DNA of 64,000 bases from NCBI RefSeq assembly GCF_004804275.1, contig NZ_STGI01000017.1, forward strand, positions 1 to 64,000, given 5' to 3'. The notes beneath the pieces are model-generated. The model worked only from the letters and a program-made list of their open reading frames with translations, was not told where the DNA came from and made no database searches. How positions within the stretch are numbered: the first letter of the stretch is position 1; the number at the start of each line of letters is the position of its first letter. Below are positions 1 to 8,019 of the stretch, piece by piece. Both the position numbers and the translations under genes were made by a program. The DNA is from Herbaspirillum sp. ST 5-3. GTDB taxonomy: Bacteria > Pseudomonadota > Gammaproteobacteria > Burkholderiales > Burkholderiaceae_D.

Positions 1-798
1 CTGCCGACACTGGCGACTTGCACCGCCTCGCCGACGACAGCGGGTTGCACAGCGGTGCTGCCGACACTGGCGACTTGCACCGCCTCGCCGACGACAGCGG
101 GTTGCACAGCGGTGCTGCCGACACTGGCGACTTGTACTGTATCGCCGACGACGCCGGGATGTACCGCAGTCTTGCCAACACTCGAGGCCTGCATTGCTTC
201 GTCGACGCTGGATGGCTGCACAGCGGTGCTTCCATCGCTCGCGACTTGCACAACGTCGCCGTCAACGACGGGTTGTGGCACAGTGCTTCCTCCGCTATCG
301 ACTTGTGTCGCATCGCCGTCCTTGGCGGGGTGTGCAGCGGTACTGCCGACGATTTCGCAATGTACGGAAAACCAATCGCTTGCCGGTTGTTCGCAAATCT
401 TGCCGACGCTTGCAAGCTGCACAGTATCGCCAGCGACAGCAGGTTGTAGCGTCGTGTTGCCGTCACTGGCCGCCTGTACGATATCGCCGACGCAGACCGG
501 TTGCACCGCCGTTCTGCCTACCGTATCCCAATGCGCGGCAACGCCTTCGCTCCCTGGATGCACGGTGGTGTTACCCTCGCTTTCAGCCTGCACCATGACA
601 CCGACCTTGCCGGGTTGTACGGTCGTCCTTCCGACGACTGAACAATGCACGGTAAACGTCAGCATGCCCGGATGCGTCGCTGTATTACCCACGCTAACCC
701 AATGTATTGCGACGCCGGCATTGGCAGGATGCAGCGCCGTGTTACCGGCGGCGAATGAATGCCTCACTGACCCTGCGCTTCCTGGTTGTGCGACAGTG
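1..798 (+). repeat. 14 tandem 57-bp coding repeats
   Basis: Exact 57-bp periodicity with no indels, so the reading frame is preserved. Units 1 and 2 (1-57 and 58-114) are identical at every base and unit 3 is nearly so. Later units diverge steadily while keeping the two Cys codons, Leu-Pro and the Gly before the second Cys. The array probably continues to the left. The gradient suggests recent duplication at the left end and older units on the right. Confidence 0.95.
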
Positions 799-1095
799 TT
801 TCCCACCGGCTCTTCCACAGACCCGGTCGTAATATCAACAACTCGGAATTCGATCCTTAATACTATTGTGACGACAACATCGACGACGCAAAGTGGAGTC
901 GCTATCACTCAGCCGACCGGCACTTCGTCGCCCAATCCGCCAGCCTCAGCCACTTCAAGTAAGTCTTCAACTTCGTCCAGCACGCCGGAGAGCACAACAA
1001 ATGAAGACAAGAAGGACGAGAGAAAAGACATCGCCGGTCCGAAAGACGAGGGAGTGAAGAAGAATGAACCCACCAAAAAAATGTATTGCAACTAG
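1..1095 (+). CDS. C-terminal part of a cysteine-repeat surface protein (5' truncated)
   Basis: The reading frame is open from base 1 and stops at TAG 1093-1095, so the start lies left of the window. The visible part is 14 tandem 19-residue units of the pattern LPTLxxCxxxPxxxGCxxV, each with two cysteines nine residues apart. A Ser/Thr-rich stretch follows, then a charged Lys/Glu/Asp tail of about 45 residues. Paired cysteines in short repeats plus a low-complexity tail fit an exported, disulfide-stapled fibrous protein. As far as I recall, similar repeats end large filamentous-haemagglutinin-like proteins of Oxalobacteraceae. That link is memory and inference, because no secretion domain is visible. 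The next gene (FecR) overlaps its 3' end. Confidence 0.7.
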   Translation: MPTLATCTASPTTAGCTAVLPTLATCTASPTTAGCTAVLPTLATCTVSPTTPGCTAVLPTLEACIASSTLDGCTAVLPSLATCTTSPSTTGCGTVLPPLSTCVASPSLAGCAAVLPTISQCTENQSLAGCSQILPTLASCTVSPATAGCSVVLPSLAACTISPTQTGCTAVLPTVSQCAATPSLPGCTVVLPSLSACTMTPTLPGCTVVLPTTEQCTVNVSMPGCVAVLPTLTQCIATPALAGCSAVLPAANECLTDPALPGCATVFPTGSSTDPVVISTTRNSILNTIVTTTSTTQSGVAITQPTGTSSPNPPASATSSKSSTSSSTPESTTNEDKKDERKDIAGPKDEGVKKNEPTKKMYCN

Positions 1096-2080
1096 CCGGC
1101 CGTTGAAAAACGACTGCGCGGACCGATCTTCGAATCTGCCGCGCGCAATTCACGTCGTGCATGCCCGCGCTCCGCAACACCTGCACCTGTTCGCGCATCA
1201 TGTTTTTCACCAAGCTGCCAAGGCACTTGCGCTGCTGGTCTTGCTCCTGTCGGCGGGCCTCGCGTTCGCCGGACAGGTGGCGGGTACGGTCGTGAACCTG
1301 AGCGGAGCGCTGCTGGCCAAGAAAGCCGACGGCACGGTGAAGATCCTCGCGGTCAAATCGACGGTGGAGCAGGGCGATACCTTGATCAGCGAGAAGGAAA
1401 CCTATGCGCGCGTCAAGTTCATCGACAACAGCGAAATCACGCTGCGCCCCAACTCACAGCTGAAGATCGACAGCTTCGTCTTTGAGGAAGACAAGCAGGA
1501 GAAAGACAGCGCGACCTTCAGCCTGGTCAAGGGCGGCCTGCGTGCCGTGACCGGTGCGCTGGGCAAGCGCAGCAAGGAACGGGTTGGCGTGAACACGCCG
1601 ACGGCCACCATCGGCATTCGCGGCACGACTTATATCGCCGAATACATCCCGCCGGAAGACGCAGCAGTGGCGGCTTACGGCCTGGCCAGCATGGCGGCCC
1701 TCGCACCGGCCGCCTACCGGGCTGCGACGGATGACATCCGCAGCGACATGCCCTTGCAGGCTGCGCCGCTGGAGGTGTTGCCGCTTCGGCTGGCGCAGAA
1801 TGCGACGCCTCCTGCGGGCGGCATCAGCGGCGGCCGCGCACCGGGTTTGTACGTGCAGGTGCTGGACGGCATGATCCACCTGAGCAATGGCGCCGGAACG
1901 CAGAATTTTGCGGCGGGGCAGTTCGGTTATACGCCGAGCCTGCACCAGCCGCCGGTAATTCTGCCGGCCAATCCGGGCATCCAGTTCACGCCGCCGCCGA
2001 GTTTCTCGACCAGTGCCGGGCCGCAGGGCGGTGCCTCCAACGGTGGCAAGGCAGGCACTGTGGATTGCGAGGTGCGTTGA
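1064..2080 (+). CDS. FecR-domain periplasmic protein
   Basis: The FecR domain runs from about residue 70 (GQVAGTVVNLSG) through NSEITLRPNSQLKI to NTPTATIGIRGTTYIAEY, followed by a Pro/Ala-rich C-terminus. A hydrophobic segment at about residues 48-68 ending AGLAFA looks like a signal peptide. The start is uncertain. ATG 1064 has GGAG nine bases upstream but gives a long His-rich leader and overlaps the preceding gene by 32 bp. GTG 1157 would give a more usual export signal. FecR proteins of this class often accompany CHASE2 cyclases and large surface proteins, and both lie nearby. The specific role (anchor, sensor or chaperone) is unknown. Confidence 0.85.
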   Translation: MNPPKKCIATSRPLKNDCADRSSNLPRAIHVVHARAPQHLHLFAHHVFHQAAKALALLVLLLSAGLAFAGQVAGTVVNLSGALLAKKADGTVKILAVKSTVEQGDTLISEKETYARVKFIDNSEITLRPNSQLKIDSFVFEEDKQEKDSATFSLVKGGLRAVTGALGKRSKERVGVNTPTATIGIRGTTYIAEYIPPEDAAVAAYGLASMAALAPAAYRAATDDIRSDMPLQAAPLEVLPLRLAQNATPPAGGISGGRAPGLYVQVLDGMIHLSNGAGTQNFAAGQFGYTPSLHQPPVILPANPGIQFTPPPSFSTSAGPQGGASNGGKAGTVDCEVR

Positions 2081-2115
2081 GGGCGCCAACAGAATAGGAA
2101 TTTGTTCGATAAAAG

Positions 2116-2138
2116 AGCCGGAGAAATCCGGCTTTTTT
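2116..2138 (+). terminator. Rho-independent terminator after the FecR gene
   Basis: Stem AGCCGGA (2116-2122), loop GAAA, stem TCCGGCT (2127-2133), then a T run. It lies 36 bp after the FecR stop and separates it from the cyclic-nucleotide-binding gene. Confidence 0.9.
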
Positions 2139-2260
2139 GTTTCTCGAATCAAGTCCTTTTCTTGACACTCATGGGCTGATGTTGGATAGTTTCTACAGGG
2201 AAATGTCTCAAGCATCGCACGATTCGCGCTTTGTCCGGATACATGAATGGAGGAGGGCAT

Positions 2261-2791
2261 ATGCAGGCGCAGAAAACGGTATCAGGCCACGCGATGGATG
2301 GATTCCGCCTGATGGGGGCGGGGACCGCCTTCAAGGCACGGATCTGCGACATGATCGCCGAAACCCAGTTGTTCGCCGATTTCTGCTGGAAGGATATCGA
2401 AGCACTTGCCTGTTACATGCAATGCTATGAGGTGGCAGCCGGCACCGTCGTGTTCGAGGAGGGCAGCGCGGGCAGCTACATGTGCCTGCTGGTGGCCGGG
2501 CAGGTCGAGATCGTCAAGGACGACCACGATGGCAAGCCGCATCGGATCGTCATGATCTCGCGCGGGAAGACGGTCGGGGAGATGTCGATCATCGACGGCG
2601 AGCCGCGTTCTGCAACCTGTATCGCAAGCCAGGACAGCGTGCTGTTATTGCTCACCAAGGACAACTATCACCGCATCATCAATGAGCGGCCGGGACTTGC
2701 GGTGCATATCCTGGCCAGGCTGGCCAAGCTGATGAGCCAGCGGCTGCGCGGCGTCAGCGGACAACTGGTGGAGTATCTGGATCACGACTGA
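2261..2791 (+). CDS. stand-alone cyclic nucleotide-binding (CNB) domain protein
   Basis: A Crp/PKA-R type CNB fold fills most of this 176-residue protein. GTVVFEEGSAGSYMCLLVAGQVEIVK gives the first strands (quoted here in part: FEEGSAGSYM and VAGQVEI), and the phosphate-binding cassette reads GEMSIIDGEPRSATC. The cassette keeps the Glu and Arg that contact the cyclic phosphate and ribose. There is no helix-turn-helix, so it is not a DNA-binding Crp; it probably acts through a partner protein. ATG 2261 was chosen because AGGAGG at 2251-2256 sits just upstream; ATG 2243 and 2231 are in frame but lack a ribosome site. A cyclase and a phosphodiesterase-like gene are within 8 kb, making cAMP or cGMP a likely ligand. 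Confidence 0.88.
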   Translation: MQAQKTVSGHAMDGFRLMGAGTAFKARICDMIAETQLFADFCWKDIEALACYMQCYEVAAGTVVFEEGSAGSYMCLLVAGQVEIVKDDHDGKPHRIVMISRGKTVGEMSIIDGEPRSATCIASQDSVLLLLTKDNYHRIINERPGLAVHILARLAKLMSQRLRGVSGQLVEYLDHD

Positions 2792-2797
2792 GCGTCG

Positions 2798-5191
2798 TCA
2801 CTTGATGCAGACCGCACGCACCTGCTTGATATCGGTAATCCCGGACAGGATCTTCTCGATGCCGTCCATCTTCAGCGTCAGCATGCCATCCTCCAGCGCC
2901 GTCGCGAGCATGACCGCGACGCGGCTGTGTTCCTGGATCAGTTTCTTCAGGCGGTCGGTGCCGAGCATGAGTTCATGCAGGCCGACGCGGCCCTTGTAGC
3001 CGTTGCTGCACTGGTCGCAGCCAACCGCCTTGTACATCGTGAAGCGGCCCTGGCTGTCGCCGTAGTTCTTTGTCCATTGATCGAGCACAGCCTGCTTCGC
3101 AGCGGATTCGTCCTTGACGAAGGTCGTCGTGTTTCGCAGCTCCTCGCAGTATTCCGTCAGCAGCAGCTGCAGTTCTTCCTTCGAGGGCTCGTAAGCCATC
3201 TTGCAGTTGGAGCACAAGCGTTTGGCCAGCCGCTGCGCCAGCACGCCCAGCAGGGCGTCGGCGAAGTTGAACGGGTCCATGCCCATGTCGAGCAGGCGCA
3301 CGATCGATTCCGGCGCGCTGTTGGTATGCAGCGTGGCAAATACCAGGTGGCCGGTCAGCGATGCCTCGATACCCATCGACACCGTTTCCTTGTCGCGCAT
3401 TTCGCCGACCATGATGATGTCCGGGTCGGCGCGCAGGAAGGCGCGCATCGCGGTTGCGAAATCAAGACCGCTCTTGCGATTGACCTGTACCTGGCGCAAA
3501 CCTTTTTGCGTGATTTCCACCGGGTCTTCGGCGGTCCAGATCTTGGTTTCCGGCGTGTTCAGGAAATTGAGGACGGAATGCAGGGTGGTCGTCTTGCCGG
3601 AACCGGTCGGGCCGCAGACAAAGAACAGGCCGTAAGGCTTGCTGACGGCGCTCTTGAGCCGCTCCAGATTGTGCGGCAGCACGCCCAGCTTATCGAGCGG
3701 AATCGGTTCGCCCGCCGCCAGGATGCGCATCACGATATCCTCGACGCCGCCGGCCGAGGGAATGGTCGCGACGCGCAATTCGATGTCCAGCGGGCCGAAT
3801 TTCTTGAACTTGATCTTGCCGTCCTGCGGCTTGCGGCGCTCCGAGATGTCGAGGTCGCACATGATCTTGATGCGCGCCGAAATCGCATTGCGGTAGCTGG
3901 ATGGAATTTCGATGTAGGGTTCGAGCGAGCCGTCCTTGCGGAAGCGGATCATCGTCTTTTCCTTGCCGGGGCGCGGTTCGATATGGATATCGGACGCGTT
4001 CTGACGGTAGGCGTCGATGATGATTTTGTTAACCAGTTTGACCAGCTCGTTTTCCGCCGCCGCGGAGAGATCGGCTTCGGACAATTCGACGCCGTCTTCG
4101 TCGCTGTCCTCCATGCCCGACAGCAGTTCGCCGACCGAGCCCATTTCGCTTTCGGCACCGAAGAACTGGTCGATGGTCTGCCTGAACTCGGCATTTGTCG
4201 TCACCCGATAGACCAGCTTCGCCTTGGGGAAAATGCTGTTGATGATGCGCGCATTCCTCACCTGTTCGGGATCGGTTGCGAGAATCACCACGCCTTCCGC
4301 GCTTTCTTCGATCGGCAGCCACTGGCTTTGCTCGACGAAGTCGCGCTTGAGATTCCTGAGCAGGTCGGTCGGCTTGACGCGGTCGGCCTTGAAGGGTTCG
4401 TACTGCACGCCGAAGAACTTGCCCAGCGCCTGACCGATCACCGGCAGCTTGACCTGGAACTCCTTCACCAGGACGGCTTCGATGTCGTCGCTCTTGCGGC
4501 GCGCCGAACGGGACGCGAGTTCAAGCTCGGCCGCCGACAGCACGGCTTCGGCGATCAATTGATCGTACTTCGAGCGGATCACCGGCGGCGGGCGCAGCCG
4601 CTGCGTGTAGGCAATCGCCAGCGTTTTGCCCAGCTCCTTGATGCCTTCCTCCGAGATGGCGGAGAAGGTGGTGCCGTCGCGGTTGTTGATGAGCTGGACC
4701 ACGCCGAGCAATTCGTTGTTGCGTTCGTCGATGATGGGCGCCACCAGCATCTGCTTGGTGCGGTAACCGGTACGGCGGTCCACTTCGCGCAGGAAGTGCA
4801 GTTCAGGCGAATGCGCCTTCAGCTCGGCGTCGTCGTAGACGTCGCGGATATTGACCACCTTGCGCATCAGCGCAACATAGCCCGCCACGCTCTGGTCGGA
4901 AATCGGAAGGCGGAGCTGGTTGACCGAGTTGAGACCGGTCTTGACCTTCGACACGATCGAGATCTTGTCCTCGGCGACCGCGTAGACCGTGAGGCGATCA
5001 GCATTGAACAGGTCGCACACGTCCTGCGACAGGTCGAGCATGATCTCGTCGACGTTGCTCGTGGAATGGATCTTGTTGGTGACAGCCTGAAGCTTCTTGA
5101 AGAAGTTCAGGCGAATGTTGACATCGTCCTGGCTGCCGTTGCTTTTTGGGGTACCGAGAACAGCACTCATGTCATCTTGTCCATTCGTCAT
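2798..5191 (-). CDS. GAF-domain PilB/GspE-family secretion ATPase
   Basis: 797 residues. An N-terminal GAF domain (about 30-195) is followed by a region like the T2SSE/MshE N-terminal domain (about 205-345), then the hexameric ATPase core. The core shows Walker A GPTGSGKTTT near residue 525, Walker B DPDIIMVGEMRD, and the two CxxC pairs of the zinc site (CSNC and CDQC). This family powers type II secretion and type IV pilus extension at the inner membrane. No pilus or secretion partner (PilC/GspF, pilins, PilD) is adjacent, so it is an orphan here. The GAF domain suggests control by a small ligand, possibly a cyclic nucleotide. It ends 6 bp from the convergent CNB gene. ATG 5191 is the first start; ATG 5170 is an alternative. 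Confidence 0.9.
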   Translation of the reverse strand: MTNGQDDMSAVLGTPKSNGSQDDVNIRLNFFKKLQAVTNKIHSTSNVDEIMLDLSQDVCDLFNADRLTVYAVAEDKISIVSKVKTGLNSVNQLRLPISDQSVAGYVALMRKVVNIRDVYDDAELKAHSPELHFLREVDRRTGYRTKQMLVAPIIDERNNELLGVVQLINNRDGTTFSAISEEGIKELGKTLAIAYTQRLRPPPVIRSKYDQLIAEAVLSAAELELASRSARRKSDDIEAVLVKEFQVKLPVIGQALGKFFGVQYEPFKADRVKPTDLLRNLKRDFVEQSQWLPIEESAEGVVILATDPEQVRNARIINSIFPKAKLVYRVTTNAEFRQTIDQFFGAESEMGSVGELLSGMEDSDEDGVELSEADLSAAAENELVKLVNKIIIDAYRQNASDIHIEPRPGKEKTMIRFRKDGSLEPYIEIPSSYRNAISARIKIMCDLDISERRKPQDGKIKFKKFGPLDIELRVATIPSAGGVEDIVMRILAAGEPIPLDKLGVLPHNLERLKSAVSKPYGLFFVCGPTGSGKTTTLHSVLNFLNTPETKIWTAEDPVEITQKGLRQVQVNRKSGLDFATAMRAFLRADPDIIMVGEMRDKETVSMGIEASLTGHLVFATLHTNSAPESIVRLLDMGMDPFNFADALLGVLAQRLAKRLCSNCKMAYEPSKEELQLLLTEYCEELRNTTTFVKDESAAKQAVLDQWTKNYGDSQGRFTMYKAVGCDQCSNGYKGRVGLHELMLGTDRLKKLIQEHSRVAVMLATALEDGMLTLKMDGIEKILSGITDIKQVRAVCIK

Positions 5192-5415
5192 CGTTTGCCG
5201 TCGAATGCGCTTGCGCGGTCAGATGTCCGGGAATCCGCAGGGTATGACCGTGCCTGCCGTCGATGGCGCCAACTTCCAATAATAATGGATCGCGTTGCAA
5301 AAATGTATCACTGGCATCAGCTTAATTTTGACCGGCCACGTTGCGGCGACATAAAAGCCGCAATGGGACGGTTTCAGTCTACAATCATTCAAAAAAGAAA
5401 ACGGGGGGGAGGATC
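5192..5415. other. Divergent intergenic region between the ATPase and the phosphodiesterase-like operon
   Basis: No gene seen. A -10-like TACAAT lies at 5380-5385, about 30 bp before the next ribosome site, without a convincing -35. It should hold the promoters of both divergent units. Confidence 0.5.
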
Positions 5416-5520
5416 ATGGGAGAGCTATTTTTACTGCGCGCCGGGCGGGATTGCATACAGAGATCCGCCGTTGCGTTTCACACAACGACTGACCCGATAT
5501 CAACGGGCGCCGAACGATGA
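5416..5520 (+). CDS. Possible 34-residue leader ORF coupled to the next gene
   Basis: ATG 5416 is preceded by a very strong ribosome site (GGGGGGGAGG ending five or fewer bases upstream). It opens a 34-codon frame, beginning MGELFLLRAGRD, that ends in TGA 5518-5520. That stop overlaps the ATG of the following gene as ATGA. The following gene has no clear ribosome site of its own, so translational coupling is the simplest reading. The peptide resembles nothing I recognise. It could be a true small protein or only a ribosome-loading leader. Confidence 0.45.
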   Translation: MGELFLLRAGRDCIQRSAVAFHTTTDPISTGAER

Positions 5521-6284
5521 AGTTGCAAGTACTTGGATGTGCCGGAGGCATCGGTGGACGCGAACGCCTCACCACGACCCTGCTGGTGGATGACGATATC
5601 CTGCTGGATGCGGGGACGGGTCTGACCAGTCTCGACATCGACCAATTGATCCTGATCGACCATGTGTTCATCACACATTGCCATCTTGATCATGTGGCTG
5701 GCCTGGCGCTGCTGCTGGACGCCGTCCAGGGCAGAAAGAGCGGCCCGGTCACCGTGCACGCCACCGAAAAGGTCATCGCCTCACTGAAGAAACATCTGTT
5801 CAATTGGGTATTGTGGCCGGACTTCGCCGTCATCCCCAGCCCCGAGACACCGACGCTGCGCTGGGAATCCATCGATCCCAACGGCAGCGTCGAGATCGAC
5901 GGAAGGATCATCTGCGCCTATCCGGTCAACCATACTGCCGGGTCGTCTGCCTACTGGGTGCACAACGCAAAATCCGGTTTCCTGTTCACCGGCGACATGG
6001 CCGCAACCGCCGAGCTCTGGGCCGCGCTGGCACAGGAAAAGCAGCTCACGAAAGTGATTGTCGATTGTTCTTTTGCTAACGCCGACATGGAGATCGCGAA
6101 TCGCTCGCTGCATTTCTGTCCGCGCTCGCTGCTCGCCGACATCCAGTCCGTACCGCTATCTGTCGAATTCCTGATCTACCACCTGAAGCCGGGACATGAA
6201 GACCTGATCATGCAGGAACTGCGCTCCGAAGGCGGGGCGCGCGGCTTCAAGGCGCTCAAATGCGGAGACACATTCGTGTTTTGA
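5517..6284 (+). CDS. MBL-fold hydrolase resembling class II 3',5'-cyclic-nucleotide phosphodiesterase
   Basis: 255 residues with the metallo-beta-lactamase fold. The metal motif THCHLDHVAGLALLLDA lies at about residues 56-72, and further ligands are NHTAG, GDM (Asp) and a C-terminal YHLKPGHE. HxHLDHxxG followed by hydrophobic residues matches the class II cAMP phosphodiesterase signature (PDEase_II family) closely but not completely. The predicted reaction is hydrolysis of cAMP or cGMP to the 5'-monophosphate, in the cytoplasm, since no signal peptide is present. Its neighbours, a CNB receptor and a class III cyclase, support that assignment. Another MBL hydrolase activity cannot be excluded. 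Confidence 0.75.
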   Translation: MKLQVLGCAGGIGGRERLTTTLLVDDDILLDAGTGLTSLDIDQLILIDHVFITHCHLDHVAGLALLLDAVQGRKSGPVTVHATEKVIASLKKHLFNWVLWPDFAVIPSPETPTLRWESIDPNGSVEIDGRIICAYPVNHTAGSSAYWVHNAKSGFLFTGDMAATAELWAALAQEKQLTKVIVDCSFANADMEIANRSLHFCPRSLLADIQSVPLSVEFLIYHLKPGHEDLIMQELRSEGGARGFKALKCGDTFVF

Positions 6285-6372
6285 GTGATTGGCGTCTGAC
6301 GCGTGGCGAGGGGAAAGAAGCGGCGCAACATTCACCCATTCCGGTGGCGCATCGCCACACGGTTGAACAGCA

Positions 6373-8004
6373 ATGACCGAGCAAAATATACCTGATATCG
6401 CGCTGAGGCTGGAGCAGCTGACCGAGCTCAGCGTTGAACTCAGCACCACGCATGACACCACCGTGCTGCTGGAGAAAATCCTGCGTACGGCGAAAAGCAT
6501 GACCCACGCCGACGGCGGCACCCTGTATCGCATCAGCGCCGACAAGAAGAACCTGTGCTTCTCGATCTCGATCAACGATACGCTCGGCATGTACCAGGGC
6601 GGATTGAGCGGCAATGAAGTGGCGATTCCCGATATTCCGCTAACGACCTCCACCGGCACAAAGAATCTCGGCGCGGTGGCGGCATATGCGGCCAACACCG
6701 GCGTCTCCGTGAACATCCAGGACGTCTACAAGGTCGACGTGTTCAACTTCTCCGGGATGCGCAAGTTCGACGAGACTTACCACTATCACTCGCAATCCTT
6801 CCTCACGGTGCCGATGCAGGACCATGAAGGCGAACTGATCGGTGTGCTGCAGCTGATCAACGCCAGGGATCCGCACACCGGCCAGACCCAGCCGTTTTCC
6901 GATACCGACCAGCGCTTCATCGAAGCGCTTGCGTCGCAGGCAGCGATCGCGCTCACCAACCAGCAGTTGATCCTGCGCCTGGAAGACCTGTTCGAATCTT
7001 TTGTAACCCTGATCAATATCGGCATCGACGAGAAATCGCCGCACACCGGACGGCATTGCCATCATGTGCCCTTGCTGACCATGATGCTGGCAGACGCGGC
7101 GCATGCGACCGACGCCGGGCCGCTGGCCGAATTCGAGATGAGCGAGAACGACCGCAAGCAATTGTGGCTGGCCGGTCTGCTGCATGATTGCGGCAAGATC
7201 ACCACGCCGGTGCATGTGGTCGAAAAATCCACCAAGCTCGAAACCATTTTCGATCGCATTCACCTGGTCGACACGCGCTTTGAAGTCGTCAAGCGCGACG
7301 CCGAGATCCGGTCGCTGAAGGAAAAGCTCGCGAGCGGCAACGATCCGAAGCGCCATGCCGAAATCAACCGCATGCTGAGCGAAGAACTGACCCGCATGGA
7401 TGCGGACCGCGACTTCCTGCGGCGCGCCAATATCGGCAGCGAAGCCATGTCGGAAGACGACCAGAAGCGCGTCACGCAGATCGCCTGCCGCTACCGCTGG
7501 ATCGCGCCCGACGGATACGAGCGCGATCTGCTCAGCGAAGAAGAGATCGGCAACCTGACGATCCGCGCCGGCACGCTGAACCAGCACGAGCGCGACATCA
7601 TCAACAACCATATTTCGGTCACCATCCGCATGCTGGAATCGCTGCCCTGGCCGAAGCATTTGAGCGACGTGCCGGAATACGCCGGCGGCCATCACGAGCG
7701 CATGGACGGCAAGGGCTATCCACGCGGTTTGCGTGGCGAGGAAATGTCGTGGCAGGCACGCATGATGGCGATTGCCGATATTTTCGAGGCGCTGACGGCG
7801 AAAGACCGGCCTTACAAGAAGGGCAAGACCCTGACCGAATCGCTGCACATCCTCGGCGGCTTCAAGCTGCGCAATCACATCGATCCGGACCTGTTCGACA
7901 TTTTCATCCGAAAAAAGGTGTATCTCGACTATGCAAAGCGCTTCATGGACCCGGCACAGATTGATGAAGTCGATGAAGGCAAGATTCCCGGCTACACGCC
8001 CTGA
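6373..8004 (+). CDS. GAF-HD-GYP protein, probable c-di-GMP phosphodiesterase
   Basis: 543 residues. The GAF domain covers about 10-195 and the HD-GYP domain about 205-525. Visible catalytic elements are H-C-H-H near 228, LLHDCGKITTP near 275 and HHERMDGKGYPRGL near 440, the last being the GYP loop in its usual form. A charged insertion (about 300-380) separates HD from GYP. These enzymes linearise c-di-GMP to pGpG or GMP, lowering biofilm and adhesion signals. The GAF domain may bind a nucleotide, or another ligand, and tune the activity. It lies 15 bp before the cyclase gene and is probably co-transcribed with it. Confidence 0.92.
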   Translation: MTEQNIPDIALRLEQLTELSVELSTTHDTTVLLEKILRTAKSMTHADGGTLYRISADKKNLCFSISINDTLGMYQGGLSGNEVAIPDIPLTTSTGTKNLGAVAAYAANTGVSVNIQDVYKVDVFNFSGMRKFDETYHYHSQSFLTVPMQDHEGELIGVLQLINARDPHTGQTQPFSDTDQRFIEALASQAAIALTNQQLILRLEDLFESFVTLINIGIDEKSPHTGRHCHHVPLLTMMLADAAHATDAGPLAEFEMSENDRKQLWLAGLLHDCGKITTPVHVVEKSTKLETIFDRIHLVDTRFEVVKRDAEIRSLKEKLASGNDPKRHAEINRMLSEELTRMDADRDFLRRANIGSEAMSEDDQKRVTQIACRYRWIAPDGYERDLLSEEEIGNLTIRAGTLNQHERDIINNHISVTIRMLESLPWPKHLSDVPEYAGGHHERMDGKGYPRGLRGEEMSWQARMMAIADIFEALTAKDRPYKKGKTLTESLHILGGFKLRNHIDPDLFDIFIRKKVYLDYAKRFMDPAQIDEVDEGKIPGYTP

Positions 8005-8019
8005 CCGGAGGAAGTGAAC

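Noticed and set aside
18-449. Second open frame with repeats inside the 57-bp array
   Set aside because: A 57-bp unit keeps any frame periodic; only the frame with conserved Cys and Pro continues through the diverged units.
1-798. CRISPR-like array
   Set aside because: Units are contiguous, coding and have no spacers.
2927-5593. 888-codon open frame on the plus strand opposite the GAF-ATPase
   Set aside because: Antisense shadow of a GC-rich gene; low-complexity Arg/His/Ala/Asp/Val composition, no motifs, and no ribosome site, while the minus-strand protein has intact catalytic motifs.
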